DNA of 64,000 bases from Alistipes onderdonkii (GCF_025145285.1 NZ_CP102251.1:3782001-3846000); one strand, 5' to 3'. Shown: positions 25,519 to 35,169, counted from the first letter of the stretch. Notes: generated by a model not told the origin, from the letters alone. Numbers and translations are program-made.

Positions 25519-27177
25519 ATGAAGGAAACATACGTCATAGGCATCGACTACGGCACGGATTCCGTGCGTGCCCTTCTGGCGGATGCCGCGACAGGCGAAA
25601 CAATCGCCGACTCGGTATTCAGCTACCCGCGCTGGGGCAGGCAGGAATACTGCTCCCCGGCGGAGGCACGCTTCCGCCAGCATCCGCAAGATTACCTCGA
25701 CGGCCTGCGCCACGTGATAGGCGAAGTGGTGGCCGCACGGCCCGACGCGGCGCCGCATATCAGGGCGGTTTCGGTCGACACGACGGCCAGCACGCCGTGC
25801 CTGGTAGACCGCACGTGCACGCCGCTGGCGCTGCGCCCCGAATACGCCGACGATCCGGACGCGATGTTCGTCCTGTGGAAAGACCACACGGCGCAGCGGG
25901 AATCGGAAGAAATCACAGCCCTGTGCGCCCGCAGCGAGATCAATTATGCCCGCCATTCGGGCAACCATTACTCGGCCGAATGCTTCTGGGCCAAATGCCT
26001 GCACCTGCTGCGCGGCAGCCGGCGGCTCCGCCGCGACGCATATGCCATGGTCGAGCTCTGCGACTGGATACCCGCCGTGCTCACCGGAGCGGACGATCCC
26101 TCCGCGATACGCGCCAGCCATTGCGCCGCAGGGTCGAAACAGATGTGGGCCGAGGCCTGGGGAGGATTCCCTCCGGAGACGTTTTTCGAAGCACTCGACC
26201 CCGCATTGCTACCCATCGTGCGCAACATCAGCAAGACGAACCGCACGTGCGACCACGCTGCCGGGACGATCACGCCCGCGTGGGCGCAGGCGCTCGGACT
26301 TCCCGAGGGGGTCGTAGTAGGGGTGGGCAACATCGACGCCCATGCGGGAGCCGTAGGCGCCGGAATCCGCTGCGGCACGGTCGTACTCAACCTCGGCACC
26401 TCGGCCTGCCACATGGCGCTGATGCCTTCGGATGAGATGGGCGGACGCCTCGTCGAAGGGATATTCGGACAAGTGGACAGCTCGATCGTACCCGGCATGG
26501 TCGGGTTCGAAGCCGGGTTATCCGCCTTCGGGGATATCTATGCGTGGTTCAGGAACCTGCTGTGCTGGCCCCTGGAAGAGTTGCTCGTGCAGCCTGGGGC
26601 GCCCGACGCGCAGGCCCGGCAGCGGCTGGCCGAAGAGTGCCGCGACAAAATCATGGGCAGGCTCACCGAAGAGGCTGAGCGGCTGGAGCTCCGGGCGGAC
26701 ATGCCGCTGGCGACGGACTGGCTCAACGGCCGCCGCAACCCGTACCCCGCACCGGAGCTGACCGGGACGCTCACGGGGCTGCGGCTCTCGACAACGGCGC
26801 CCGAAATATACTACGCATTGGCCGAAGCGACGGCGTTCGCCACGAAGGCGATCCTCGACCACCTCGCAGCGAACGGCGTGGCGATCGAGCGCCTCACGGG
26901 GATCGGCGGCATATCGCAGAAATCGCCCTTCGTCATGCAGCTGCTGGCTGACGTAACCGGCCGGGAAATCTCGGTCATCGACTGCAAACAGGCCTGCGCC
27001 ATGGGTTCGGTGGTCTACGCCACGGTCATCGCGGGCTGCTACGGCTCGGTGGAGGAGGCGCAGCGGGCGCTCTGCAACTTCCCTGCACGGCGCTATGCGC
27101 CCCGTGAAGGGCGCCACCCGCTGCTCATGCAGCGATACGAACGCTACAAAGCCCAGGGAGGGCTCCCGCAACGCTAA
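25519..27177 (+). CDS. ribulokinase-like FGGY carbohydrate kinase
   Basis: A 552-residue sugar kinase. The N-terminal FGGY domain begins VIGIDYGTDSVRALL, with SVDTTASTPCLVD as the second conserved strand. The C-terminal domain has VVLNLGTSACHM and ITGIGG-like LTGIGGISQKSPF for ATP binding. Length and motifs match bacterial AraB-type ribulokinases, so L-ribulose is the default guess. The lack of AraA or AraD nearby and the unusual neighbours leave the true substrate open. First gene of a four-gene operon. Confidence 0.82.
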   Translation: MKETYVIGIDYGTDSVRALLADAATGETIADSVFSYPRWGRQEYCSPAEARFRQHPQDYLDGLRHVIGEVVAARPDAAPHIRAVSVDTTASTPCLVDRTCTPLALRPEYADDPDAMFVLWKDHTAQRESEEITALCARSEINYARHSGNHYSAECFWAKCLHLLRGSRRLRRDAYAMVELCDWIPAVLTGADDPSAIRASHCAAGSKQMWAEAWGGFPPETFFEALDPALLPIVRNISKTNRTCDHAAGTITPAWAQALGLPEGVVVGVGNIDAHAGAVGAGIRCGTVVLNLGTSACHMALMPSDEMGGRLVEGIFGQVDSSIVPGMVGFEAGLSAFGDIYAWFRNLLCWPLEELLVQPGAPDAQARQRLAEECRDKIMGRLTEEAERLELRADMPLATDWLNGRRNPYPAPELTGTLTGLRLSTTAPEIYYALAEATAFATKAILDHLAANGVAIERLTGIGGISQKSPFVMQLLADVTGREISVIDCKQACAMGSVVYATVIAGCYGSVEEAQRALCNFPARRYAPREGRHPLLMQRYERYKAQGGLPQR

Positions 27178-27210
27178 CCGACACGCAAACACATACAACC
27201 GACGACACGC

Positions 27211-28485
27211 ATGAACCTGCTGAACAACCCGGAAAAACGGAAATGGATGATCGTGGTGACGATCTTCATCGCCATCATCTGCAATTACCTCGACCGCCAG
27301 CTGCTTTCGATCCTCAAGCCGACGATCAAAGCGGCCTTCGACATGAACGACGACGGCTATGCCTTCATCGTCAACATCTTCCTGATATGCTACGCCGTCA
27401 TGTATCCCATATCGGGCATCCTGGTCGACTGGTTCGGCCCGAAAAAGGTGATGTTTCTGGGCATCCTGGCATGGTCGGCGGCCTGCATTGGAGGCGGCCT
27501 TTCGACCAATATGGAACAGTTCGCATTTTTCCGCGGGCTGCTGGGGCTGGCCGAGCCCACGATCTTCGCCGGGCAGATCGTCGCCGTGACCGTCTGGTTC
27601 GAAAAACGCCAGCGCGCCACGGCCAACAGCCTCTGTACGGCGGGCGGTTCGATCGGCACGGTCGTGGCCCCGATCGTCATCGCATGGCTCTCGACGATCT
27701 TTCCGTGGAACGACGTCTTCGTCCTGGCCGGGGCCATCGGCATCCTGATCGCCATCGTTTGGATGGCCGTCTACGCCGACCCGCCCAAAGAGATACTCGA
27801 CGTCACGCTCAGCGAAAGCGCCGCCAACCGGCACCACGGCAAAGCCTTCACGTGGGGCGGGCTCTGGAAGACGCGCACGCTGTGGGGCGTGCTGCTCATC
27901 CGTTTCGTCAGCGACCCGGTCTGGTATTTCTGTCTCTTCTGGCTGCCCGGTTACCTGCAGGAGGATTCGGGACTGACGCTCATACAGGTGGGGTGGGTCG
28001 GCTGGATCCCGTTCCTGTTCGGCGCCGTGGGCGGCGTATTGACCTCGGCATGGTCGGACAAAATGGTACGAAGGGGCATGGATCCGCTGCGCGCGCGCAA
28101 GCGCATGATGACGCTGGTGGCCGTCGCGGCGCCCCTGTGCATCTTCACGCCCTATTTCAACGCCCTGCCGCCGTACTGGAACGTCGCGGCCATCATCGCC
28201 TCGTTCAGCCTGATCGCCATCATGTGCCTGAGCTGGCTTTACACGATCTGCGTGGTGATCGCCGAGGCATTCCCCGTACGCAACGTGGCCAGCGTAGTCG
28301 GCATCACGGCAGGCTTCGGGGCCGTGGGCGGGGCGATCTTCAACTACTACGTCGGGCAGCTGCTGAGCACCATGGGGCCGTCGCTTTTCCTCGTAATGGG
28401 CGTCCTGCACTGGATCGCCGTCGTGATACTCTGGAAAATGACACGCCCCGAAATCCCGCAGGAAAAACAAGCTGTACAAAAATAA
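27211..28485 (+). CDS. MFS transporter of the anion:cation symporter type (hexuronate-like)
   Basis: A 424-residue 12-helix MFS protein. The motif ICNYLDRQLLSILKP in helix 1 and the GWIPFLFGAVGGVLTSAWSD region are typical of the ACS/ExuT branch, which imports sugar acids such as hexuronates. It lies 33 nt after the kinase gene and 11 nt before the FAD enzyme gene, so the imported solute is likely the substrate of one of them. Exact solute unknown. Confidence 0.82.
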   Translation: MNLLNNPEKRKWMIVVTIFIAIICNYLDRQLLSILKPTIKAAFDMNDDGYAFIVNIFLICYAVMYPISGILVDWFGPKKVMFLGILAWSAACIGGGLSTNMEQFAFFRGLLGLAEPTIFAGQIVAVTVWFEKRQRATANSLCTAGGSIGTVVAPIVIAWLSTIFPWNDVFVLAGAIGILIAIVWMAVYADPPKEILDVTLSESAANRHHGKAFTWGGLWKTRTLWGVLLIRFVSDPVWYFCLFWLPGYLQEDSGLTLIQVGWVGWIPFLFGAVGGVLTSAWSDKMVRRGMDPLRARKRMMTLVAVAAPLCIFTPYFNALPPYWNVAAIIASFSLIAIMCLSWLYTICVVIAEAFPVRNVASVVGITAGFGAVGGAIFNYYVGQLLSTMGPSLFLVMGVLHWIAVVILWKMTRPEIPQEKQAVQK

Positions 28486-28496
28486 AAACCGAAACC

Positions 28497-29870
28497 ATGG
28501 AAAAGAAAATTACGACCGTCCGCGAACCCGCCCGCGACATCCCCGTACGCGCATCGGCGGACATACTCATCGTCGGCGGGGGCCCGGCGGGGCTCATGGC
28601 CGCACAGGCCGCAGCGGGCGAGGGACTGAAGGTAATGCTGGTCGAAAGCCGCGGCTACCTGGGCGGAAACCTCACGATCGGGCTCCCGATCCTGGGATTC
28701 CTGGGGCAGAAGGGCAACCAGATCATCGAGGGGCTCCCGCAGCGGTTTATCGACCGGCTGCAGGAGCGGGGCGCTGCGAACGGACACCGACCCTGCAAGC
28801 TCCACGTAAGCCTGACGATCATCGACCCGGAGGAGAGCAAGACCCTCGCACAGCAGTTGATGGAGGAGGCCGGCGTCGAGGTACTGATGTATGTTTTCTG
28901 CACCGACGTCATCAGGGAGGGCAACGAAGTAAAGGGGGTGGTCATCGAAAGCAAGGCCGGGCGCGAGGCAATCCTCGCCCGCACCGTGATCGACTGCACG
29001 GGCGACGCCGACGTGGCCTTCCGTGCCGGCGTCGAGTGCCGCAAAGGCGATGCCGAGGGCGGCATGCAGCCCCCGACGCTGATGTTCTCGATGCGCGGTG
29101 TCGCCACGCAACGCCTGCGCGACGCGATCGCAGAGCACCCGGACATCTACGACATGGACATCATGCCTGCGGAGTCGTTCCGCAACGAGAAGTTCATCAC
29201 CGTGGGGCTTCGCAACCAGATCGCCAAGGCACGCGAGGCGGGGATCGACCTCCCGGTGGCCCGTACGATCCTTATCACGGGCATGTCCGAGGACGAAATA
29301 TGGGTCAACATGTCGCGTGTGAACGGCGTAGACCCGACCGATCCCGGGAGTTACACTCGTGGGGAGATCGAAGCCAGGAAGCAGGTTTACCGAATCCGGA
29401 AATACCTGCGGCAGTTCGTCCCGGGGTTCGAAAACGCGTGGATGGATCGGGTGGCACCGTTCATGGGTATCCGCGAGAGCCGCGTCACGGTCGGGAAATA
29501 CGTCCTCACGGCCGAGGATATCCTGGCCTGCCGACACTTCGACGACGCCGTTGCCGTAGCCAGCTATCCCGTCGACCTGCACCATCCCAAAGGCGGGGAC
29601 TGCACGCTGGAATACTGCGGCGACTGCTACGACATCCCGTACCGGGTGCTTGTGCCCGAAAAGGTCGAAAACCTGCTCGTCGCAGGCCGCTGCGCCTCGT
29701 TCACCCACGAAGCGATGGCCTCGACACGCGTGATGTCGACCTGCATGGCCCTCGGCGAAGCCGCCGGACGCGCCGCACGCATCGCCCTGCGGGACGGAGT
29801 GAAACCGTCGCAGGCCGACGTGGCGAAGCTGCGCAGCGAATTGAAACGAACCGGAGCCTACCTCCGATGA
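28497..29870 (+). CDS. FAD-dependent oxidoreductase
   Basis: A 457-residue flavoprotein. The Rossmann motif ILIVGGGPAGLMAAQAAA (about 24-41) binds FAD, and TVIDCTGDADVAFRAG (about 163-178) is the second conserved strand of the FAD_oxidored family found in many sugar-utilisation loci. The late motif ENLLVAGRCASFTHEAMAST also fits. It has no signal peptide, so it is cytoplasmic. It overlaps the phosphatase gene by ATGA. The substrate is probably a sugar, polyol or sugar acid, by context only. Confidence 0.85.
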   Translation: MEKKITTVREPARDIPVRASADILIVGGGPAGLMAAQAAAGEGLKVMLVESRGYLGGNLTIGLPILGFLGQKGNQIIEGLPQRFIDRLQERGAANGHRPCKLHVSLTIIDPEESKTLAQQLMEEAGVEVLMYVFCTDVIREGNEVKGVVIESKAGREAILARTVIDCTGDADVAFRAGVECRKGDAEGGMQPPTLMFSMRGVATQRLRDAIAEHPDIYDMDIMPAESFRNEKFITVGLRNQIAKAREAGIDLPVARTILITGMSEDEIWVNMSRVNGVDPTDPGSYTRGEIEARKQVYRIRKYLRQFVPGFENAWMDRVAPFMGIRESRVTVGKYVLTAEDILACRHFDDAVAVASYPVDLHHPKGGDCTLEYCGDCYDIPYRVLVPEKVENLLVAGRCASFTHEAMASTRVMSTCMALGEAAGRAARIALRDGVKPSQADVAKLRSELKRTGAYLR

Positions 29871-31228
29871 CGGTGCGGATCATGCGGTTTACGAAACTGC
29901 TGCTCGGCCTCGTTCTGGCGGCCTGTGCAGGGCCCCTGTCCGGACAGAACGCCCGCCAGGAGATTTATGCCAACCCCGACAAAGCCGGCGGGGTATACTA
30001 TGCCTACACGTACGACAATCCGGCCCGGACTCCCGCGCCCGAAGGTTACGAACCTTTCTACATCAGCCACTACGGCCGCCACGGCTCACGCTGGCTGCTC
30101 AGGGCGTCGGAATATACGGAGGTGTTGGAAACTTTCGGCAAGGCCGCCCGCGAGGGCGCTTTGTCGGAGTTCGGGCAGGATGTCTTACGCCGCGTGGAAC
30201 GGGCCTGCTCGGACGGGGAGGGCAGGGCTGGCGACCTCACGCCGCTGGGGGCCGAACAGCATTACGGGATTGCGGAACGGATGTTCGAATCCTACCCGGA
30301 GGTCTTCCGGGGCAACGCACGTGTCGACGCACAATCGACCGTCGTGGTACGCTGCGTGCTGAGCATGGCGGCATTCTGCGACCGGCTGCGAAGAATGAAC
30401 CCGGAACTGGAAATCACGCGGACGGCCAACAACCGCACGACCCGATACCTGAACTTTTTCAGCACGGCGGCAAACCCCGGGCTCGCCCCGGAGTACCTGA
30501 ACCTGTTGAAAAGCGAGAGCTGGATACAGGCCGAAGAGAGGTTCCGTAAAAGCCGGATGCATCCGGAGCGCCTGATGGCCAGGTTATTCGCAGGCGGGAA
30601 AGCTCCGGCGGACATCGACCCGCGGGAGCTGATGCAACAGCTCTGGGCCCTGGCCGTAAACGAACAGGACACCCGCAGCGGAATCACGTTCCGCGACCTG
30701 TTCACCCCCGAAGAACTGTATGCCGTCTGGGAGTGCGTCAACTACCGTTTCTACCACCAGCGCGGCCCAGGGGCGTTCAACCGGGGATATGCCCTGCGCT
30801 ATGCGACGGCGCTGCTCGAAGAGATCATCGCCCGCGCCGACAGTGCGCTCGTGCGGGGCGTGCCCTCGGCCGACCTGCGCTTCGGGCACGACGGCAACCT
30901 CATGCCTCTGACCTGCCTGATGGCTTTCGACGGCTGCACGGCCGAGGTTTCCGATCCGGATCTGATCGCGGACGCATGGCGCGATTACCGTATTTCACCG
31001 ATGGCGGCCAACATCCAGATGATCTTTTACCGGAAAGAGGGGACGGCGGACATCCTGGTCAGGATACTCCACAACGAACATGAAATGTACTTTCCGCTCG
31101 CCTCCGCAAGGCCGCCGTACTACAAATGGGATGACCTGCGGGCCTTCTACCGCCGAAGGATCGCCGAAGCGAAAGCCACGGCCGCGGAACCGCCGTCAGC
31201 AGGCACACGACAGGCACCCGGAGCATAA
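29867..31228 (+). CDS. exported histidine-type phosphatase (acid phosphatase / MINPP-like)
   Basis: A 453-residue branch-2 histidine phosphatase. The catalytic motif is SHYGRHGSRW (about 64-73), and the proton-donor motif is FGHDGN (about 341-346). The N-terminus is a signal peptide that includes LAAC, so it may be a lipoprotein. Related gut Bacteroidetes enzymes act on inositol phosphates such as phytate, but the substrate here is not proven. ATG at 29867 overlaps the oxidoreductase stop; 29882 is an alternative start. Confidence 0.8.
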   Translation: MTVRIMRFTKLLLGLVLAACAGPLSGQNARQEIYANPDKAGGVYYAYTYDNPARTPAPEGYEPFYISHYGRHGSRWLLRASEYTEVLETFGKAAREGALSEFGQDVLRRVERACSDGEGRAGDLTPLGAEQHYGIAERMFESYPEVFRGNARVDAQSTVVVRCVLSMAAFCDRLRRMNPELEITRTANNRTTRYLNFFSTAANPGLAPEYLNLLKSESWIQAEERFRKSRMHPERLMARLFAGGKAPADIDPRELMQQLWALAVNEQDTRSGITFRDLFTPEELYAVWECVNYRFYHQRGPGAFNRGYALRYATALLEEIIARADSALVRGVPSADLRFGHDGNLMPLTCLMAFDGCTAEVSDPDLIADAWRDYRISPMAANIQMIFYRKEGTADILVRILHNEHEMYFPLASARPPYYKWDDLRAFYRRRIAEAKATAAEPPSAGTRQAPGA

Positions 31229-31272
31229 CCGGCTGTTGGGCTTCCGATCCGGGAGGCGCGGCGTATTCAACG

Positions 31273-31309
31273 AAAGGGGGGGGGCTTTGTAAAGCCTCCC
31301 CCCCTTTTA
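31273..31309 (+). terminator. terminator of the kinase-phosphatase operon
   Basis: AAAGGGGGGG plus GGCTTT pairs with AAAGCC and CCCCCCCTTT with one bulged T, then TTTTAC follows. It contains a nine-G run (31276-31284). Confidence 0.7.
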
Positions 31310-31329
31310 CATTGCCGGCCGGAACCGGA

Positions 31330-32034
31330 CTATCCCTTGATAGCTATGCCTTTGCCGAGTTTTTTCTCGATCTCCTCCTTCGGGAGAGGACGGGTGCAGA
31401 AGAACCAGTCGTAGCATTTTACCCCTTCGGGCTGGTCGTCCATATCCTCGCCCTGCATCGGGACGATCACCTCGTCGCCCGGACGCCAGTCGGCCGGCAT
31501 GGCGACCCCGAATGCGTCGATGGACTGCAAACCCACCAGGACACGCTTTATCTCCTCGAAATTGCGTCCCAGAGCCAGCGGATAGTAGATCATCGCGCGC
31601 AGTTTGCCCTCGGGATCGACGAAGAATACGGCACGCACGGCTGCCGTCTGGCTTTCACCGGGCTGGATCATGCCGTAAAGGTTCGCCACCTTCATCGACA
31701 CGTCGTCGATGATCGGGAATTCGACCTTGATATCCTTCATGCCCCGGTATTCGATCTTCTCACGGATCGTACGCAGCCATGCGATATGGCTGTTGCGGCT
31801 GTCGACCGACAATCCGATCAGTTCGCAGTTCAAAGCCCTGAATTCGGCCGTACGGGCACCGAACGTGAGCACCTCGGAGGTGCAGATCGGCGTAAAGTCG
31901 GCGGGGTGGCTGAACAGGATCACCCATTTGCCCTTGTAATCGGCGGGAAAGCTGATCTTTCCCTGTGTTGTCATCGCTTCGAATGCCGGGACGGGTTCAC
32001 CCAGGCGCGGCAGTTGCTGTTCGTTCTTTTCCAT
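31330..32034 (-). CDS. peroxiredoxin, Prx6-like
   Basis: A 234-residue thiol peroxidase. The peroxidatic cysteine lies in SHPADFTPICTSE (about 43-55). The C-terminal extension with CYDWFFCTRPLPKEE is typical of the long, archaeal-like Prx6 group and may supply resolving cysteines. It reduces hydrogen peroxide and organic peroxides in the cytoplasm. It is a single gene; no OxyR site could be identified. Confidence 0.9.
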   Translation of the reverse strand: MEKNEQQLPRLGEPVPAFEAMTTQGKISFPADYKGKWVILFSHPADFTPICTSEVLTFGARTAEFRALNCELIGLSVDSRNSHIAWLRTIREKIEYRGMKDIKVEFPIIDDVSMKVANLYGMIQPGESQTAAVRAVFFVDPEGKLRAMIYYPLALGRNFEEIKRVLVGLQSIDAFGVAMPADWRPGDEVIVPMQGEDMDDQPEGVKCYDWFFCTRPLPKEEIEKKLGKGIAIKG

Positions 32035-32435
32035 AATCCGAAATATTAGTTTTATGCCGGGGCCCGCAAAGTCGGTGCCGATGGATGCGAACCGGGGATC
32101 TTTCTACTAAATTACGGTTTTCACAGGAATATTCCTAATCCGAAACCCTCTGGTTTACGCGGGAATACGGAAGCGTATACACAAACGGCGCTTTTGGGTA
32201 GGGCCCGGCTTTCCCGGACGATCTCGGCGTCCGGAAAGGACATCGCACCGATGGAGGCCGAAAGCCGGAATACGGGGGCAGGCTCAGCCAACGGGGTTGG
32301 AAAGCGGGTGACGGGAAAAACACGGCGGACAGGCAGAAGGGGACGGGGCACAAGGAACAAGGTTAAGAAACGAATCCAGGGAACACACGTCGGGCGGAAC
32401 GGGGCGCGAAAAACGGAAGGCTCCTTGTCAAATAC
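32035..32435 (+). other. intergenic region without a supported gene
   Basis: About 400 bases upstream of the peroxiredoxin gene. Open frames here have neither family resemblance nor a promoter in the right place. No tRNA, repeat or clear -7 box could be identified. It presumably carries the peroxiredoxin promoter. Confidence 0.6.
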
Positions 32436-32466
32436 AAGAGCGGCAGGCACATGGCCTGCCGCTCTT
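32436..32466 (-). terminator. terminator of the 2-oxoacid oxidoreductase operon
   Basis: AAGAGCGGCAGGC (32436-32448) pairs perfectly with 32454-32466 over a 5-nt loop, 32 nt after the last gene of the operon on the minus strand. The tail is only partly T-rich. Confidence 0.6.
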
Positions 32467-32497
32467 TCCTTCGGGAACCCATCGGAACCCGGATCCG

Positions 32498-33043
32498 TCA
32501 GCGTACCTTGCGGATGATCTCGCCGCCGTGGCGGATCGCCTCCTCGTTGGCGGGAAGCATCTTCCACGCACGTTCGGGCAGCGACTTCTTGAGGCCGACC
32601 ATCACGTTCTCCATCTCAACGACGGGGCGCACCTTGAGGTACCCGCCCAGAATCATCGTATTGAACAGCTTGGCCTGTCCCATCCGGGCGCATTCGGCCG
32701 TGGCGTCGATCGCGTAGACCTCGATGTCCTCGCGCACGGGATGGCGCGTGATACCGTTCGTATCGTAGATCAGGATGCCGCCGGGCCTGACCATCGGCTC
32801 GAATTTCTCCATCGACTGCTGGTTCAGGATGATGGCCGTATCGAACTCGTGGGCGATCGGCGAAGAAATCTTCCTGTCCGAAAGGATTACCGTCACGTTG
32901 GCCGTACCGCCGCGCATCTCGGGGCCGTACGAGGGCATCCACGTGACTTCGAAGTCCTGCATTACGCCCGAGTAGGCCAGTATCTTACCCATCGAGAGGA
33001 CGCCCTGGCCCCCGAACCCTGCGATAATTAAAGTCTCTTTCAT
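32498..33043 (-). CDS. 2-oxoacid:ferredoxin oxidoreductase, gamma subunit
   Basis: A 181-residue subunit of the pyruvate/2-oxoglutarate/2-ketoisovalerate ferredoxin oxidoreductase family. The N-terminus has LIIAGFGGQGVLSMGKIL, the gamma-domain signature, followed by MPSYGPEMRGGTANV. It acts with the alpha and beta subunits and the ferredoxin encoded just upstream. The start at 33043 gives the conserved N-terminus; an in-frame upstream ATG would overlap the beta gene. Confidence 0.88.
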   Translation of the reverse strand: MKETLIIAGFGGQGVLSMGKILAYSGVMQDFEVTWMPSYGPEMRGGTANVTVILSDRKISSPIAHEFDTAIILNQQSMEKFEPMVRPGGILIYDTNGITRHPVREDIEVYAIDATAECARMGQAKLFNTMILGGYLKVRPVVEMENVMVGLKKSLPERAWKMLPANEEAIRHGGEIIRKVR

Positions 33044-33051
33044 AGCATCCC

Positions 33052-33813
33052 TTATTTTACGTCCTTGATATCGCCCAGCGGATAATAGGGCAGCATGTTC
33101 TGTTCGAGCCACTCGTTCGAGGCCACGGGCGAGAGTTTCCAGCCGCTATTGCAGGTCGAAACGACCTCCACGAGCGAAAAGCCCTTGCCGGCCATCGAAT
33201 TTTCGAACGCCTTGCGGATCGCACGCTTGCACTTGCGCACGTTGGCGGGCGTATGCACGCTCTGGCGCGTGATGAAGGTGGCACCGTCGAGGTGCGCCAT
33301 CATCTCGGCGATCTTGTAGGGGTAGCCGTTCAGGCGCGGGTCACGGCCGTAGGGTGTCGTCGCAGTCTTCATACCCAGCAGGGTAGTCGGGGCCATCTGG
33401 CCGCCCGTCATGCCGTAAATGGCGTTGTTGATATAGATCGCCACGACGTTCTCACCGCGTGCGGCCGCGTGGATCGACTCTGCCGTGCCGATGGCCGACA
33501 GGTCGCCGTCGCCCTGGTAGGTGAAAACCAGGTTGCCGGGATAGAGCCTCTTCACGGCCGTAGCTACGGCCAGGGCGCGTCCGTGGGCGGCCTCGATCCA
33601 GTCGATGTCGATATAATTGTATGCGAATACGGAGCAGCCCACGGGCGAAACGCCTACGGTCTTTTCCGCGAAGCCCATCTCCTCGATGACCTCGGCGATC
33701 AGTTTATGTACCGTACCATGACTGCAGCCGGGGCAGTAGTGCATGACGTTGTCGGTAATGAGCTTCGGTTTCGCGTAAACCAGGTTTTCGTTTTTGATTT
33801 CAACCTCTGCCAT
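33052..33813 (-). CDS. korB: 2-oxoacid:ferredoxin oxidoreductase, beta (TPP-binding) subunit
   Basis: A 253-residue subunit that binds thiamine diphosphate. Motifs are HYCPGCSHGTVHKL at the N-terminus (cluster or TPP-side cysteine), TYQGDGDLSAIGTAE (about 98-112, the GDG...N Mg-TPP motif) and INNAIYGMTGGQMAPTT. It decarboxylates a 2-oxoacid and passes electrons to ferredoxin with CoA ester formation. 2-Oxoglutarate and branched-chain 2-oxoacids are both possible substrates. Confidence 0.88.
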   Translation of the reverse strand: MAEVEIKNENLVYAKPKLITDNVMHYCPGCSHGTVHKLIAEVIEEMGFAEKTVGVSPVGCSVFAYNYIDIDWIEAAHGRALAVATAVKRLYPGNLVFTYQGDGDLSAIGTAESIHAAARGENVVAIYINNAIYGMTGGQMAPTTLLGMKTATTPYGRDPRLNGYPYKIAEMMAHLDGATFITRQSVHTPANVRKCKRAIRKAFENSMAGKGFSLVEVVSTCNSGWKLSPVASNEWLEQNMLPYYPLGDIKDVK

Positions 33814-33818
33814 AGCCT

Positions 33819-34913
33819 TTACTTTTTAATCAGTTTTTCCTTGAGCGCCGCGAGCACTTCGTCGGGCGCGAACATCATACCGCCCTGACGGCCGAAATGC
33901 TCGACGGGAGCTACGCCGTTCACGGCCAGCCGCACGTCCTCGACCATCTGGCCGGCATTGAGCTCGGCGGAAAGGAAGCCTTTGACACCGCGCGCGGCCA
34001 GTTCGGCAAGCGGCTTCTTGGGGAAAGGATAGAGCGTGATCGGCCGCAGCAGGCCGACCTTCAGCCCTTCGGCGCGCGCCATCTCGACCGTGGCCGAGCA
34101 GATACGGGCCGACGAACCGAACGCCACGATCACGTAATCCGCATCGTCGCAGCCGATCTCCTCATAACGCACCTCGTTCTCTTCGAGCGCCTTGTATTTC
34201 TCCTGCAGGCGCTTGTTGATGATCTCCATCTTCTCGGACTGCAACTCCAACGACGTCACGATATTGCGCTTGCGGTCGGCAGGCTTGCCGTAGGTAGCCC
34301 ACGAGCGGCACTCGGCAGCGATCTCTTCGTCGGTCTTGCGGGGGCGCTGCGGCGCGAGCACCACCTTCTCCATCATCTGCCCGATCGCCCCGTCGGCGAG
34401 GATCATCGCCGGGTTGCGGTATTTGAACGCGAGGTCGAACGCCTCGGCCACATGGTCGTGCATCTCCTGCACCGAATTGGGCGCCAGTACGATCATGTGG
34501 AAATCGCCGTGGCCGCCGCCTTTGCAGGCCTGGAAATAGTCGCCCTGCGAAGGCTGGATCGTACCCAGCCCCGGGCCGCCGCGCTGGCAGTTGATCACCA
34601 GGCAGGGCAGTTCCGCCCCCGCCAGGTAGCTCAGCCCCTCGGACATCAGGCTGATGCCGGGGCTCGACGACGAGGTCATCACCCGTTTGCCGGTCGATGC
34701 GCCGCCGTAGACCATGTTGATCGACGAGATCTCCGATTCGGCCTGCAGCACGACCATGCCCGTGGTCTCCCACGGCTTGAGTTCCATCAGTGTCTCCATC
34801 ACTTCCGACTGGGGAGTGATCGGGTACCCGAAATATCCGTCGCAACCGTAGCGAATCGCCGCATGGGCTATCACTTCGTTGCCTTTCATCAGTTTTACCT
34901 CTTTCTCTGCCAT
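33819..34913 (-). CDS. vorB: 2-oxoacid:ferredoxin oxidoreductase, alpha subunit
   Basis: A 364-residue alpha subunit. The N-terminal domain has KGNEVIAHAAIRYGCDGYFGYPITPQSE split over about 10-37, then VMTSSSSPGISLMSEGLSYLAG. The C-terminal transketolase-like domain begins near 258 (YVIVAFGSSARI). Databases usually call this type VorB (3-methyl-2-oxobutanoate) or KorA (2-oxoglutarate); the sequence alone does not decide. Confidence 0.88.
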   Translation of the reverse strand: MAEKEVKLMKGNEVIAHAAIRYGCDGYFGYPITPQSEVMETLMELKPWETTGMVVLQAESEISSINMVYGGASTGKRVMTSSSSPGISLMSEGLSYLAGAELPCLVINCQRGGPGLGTIQPSQGDYFQACKGGGHGDFHMIVLAPNSVQEMHDHVAEAFDLAFKYRNPAMILADGAIGQMMEKVVLAPQRPRKTDEEIAAECRSWATYGKPADRKRNIVTSLELQSEKMEIINKRLQEKYKALEENEVRYEEIGCDDADYVIVAFGSSARICSATVEMARAEGLKVGLLRPITLYPFPKKPLAELAARGVKGFLSAELNAGQMVEDVRLAVNGVAPVEHFGRQGGMMFAPDEVLAALKEKLIKK

Positions 34914-34915
34914 AG

Positions 34916-35143
34916 CTACTCGAATTTTTGACGATAAACCGTGATGACGCTATCGGGGCAAATCACCGCACACGAAGCACACCCCGTGCAGGCATCGGGA
35001 TTTACCATCCGGGATATGGGATAGCCCTTGCTGTTCACCTCTGCCGACAATTCCAGCACGTCGCACGGACACGAAGCCACACAGACCCCGCACCCTTTGC
35101 ACCGTTCCTTGTCGACAACGATTGTTCCTTTTATTTTAGCCAT
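34916..35143 (-). CDS. 4Fe-4S ferredoxin subunit of the oxidoreductase operon
   Basis: A 75-residue ferredoxin with two CxxCxxCxxxCP motifs, CKGCGVCVASCP (about 15-26) and CTGCASCAVICP (about 53-64). It is the first gene of the operon, two bases from the alpha-subunit start, and probably acts as the delta subunit or immediate electron acceptor. The ATG at 35143 gives the family-length protein. Confidence 0.88.
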   Translation of the reverse strand: MAKIKGTIVVDKERCKGCGVCVASCPCDVLELSAEVNSKGYPISRMVNPDACTGCASCAVICPDSVITVYRQKFE

Positions 35144-35169
35144 AAGCCGTAGTATTGTTAAGTTCCTTA

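Noticed and set aside
30281..30292. GTTCGAATCCTA resembling a tRNA T-arm
   Set aside because: It lies inside the histidine phosphatase gene, and no acceptor stem or anticodon arm is present around it.
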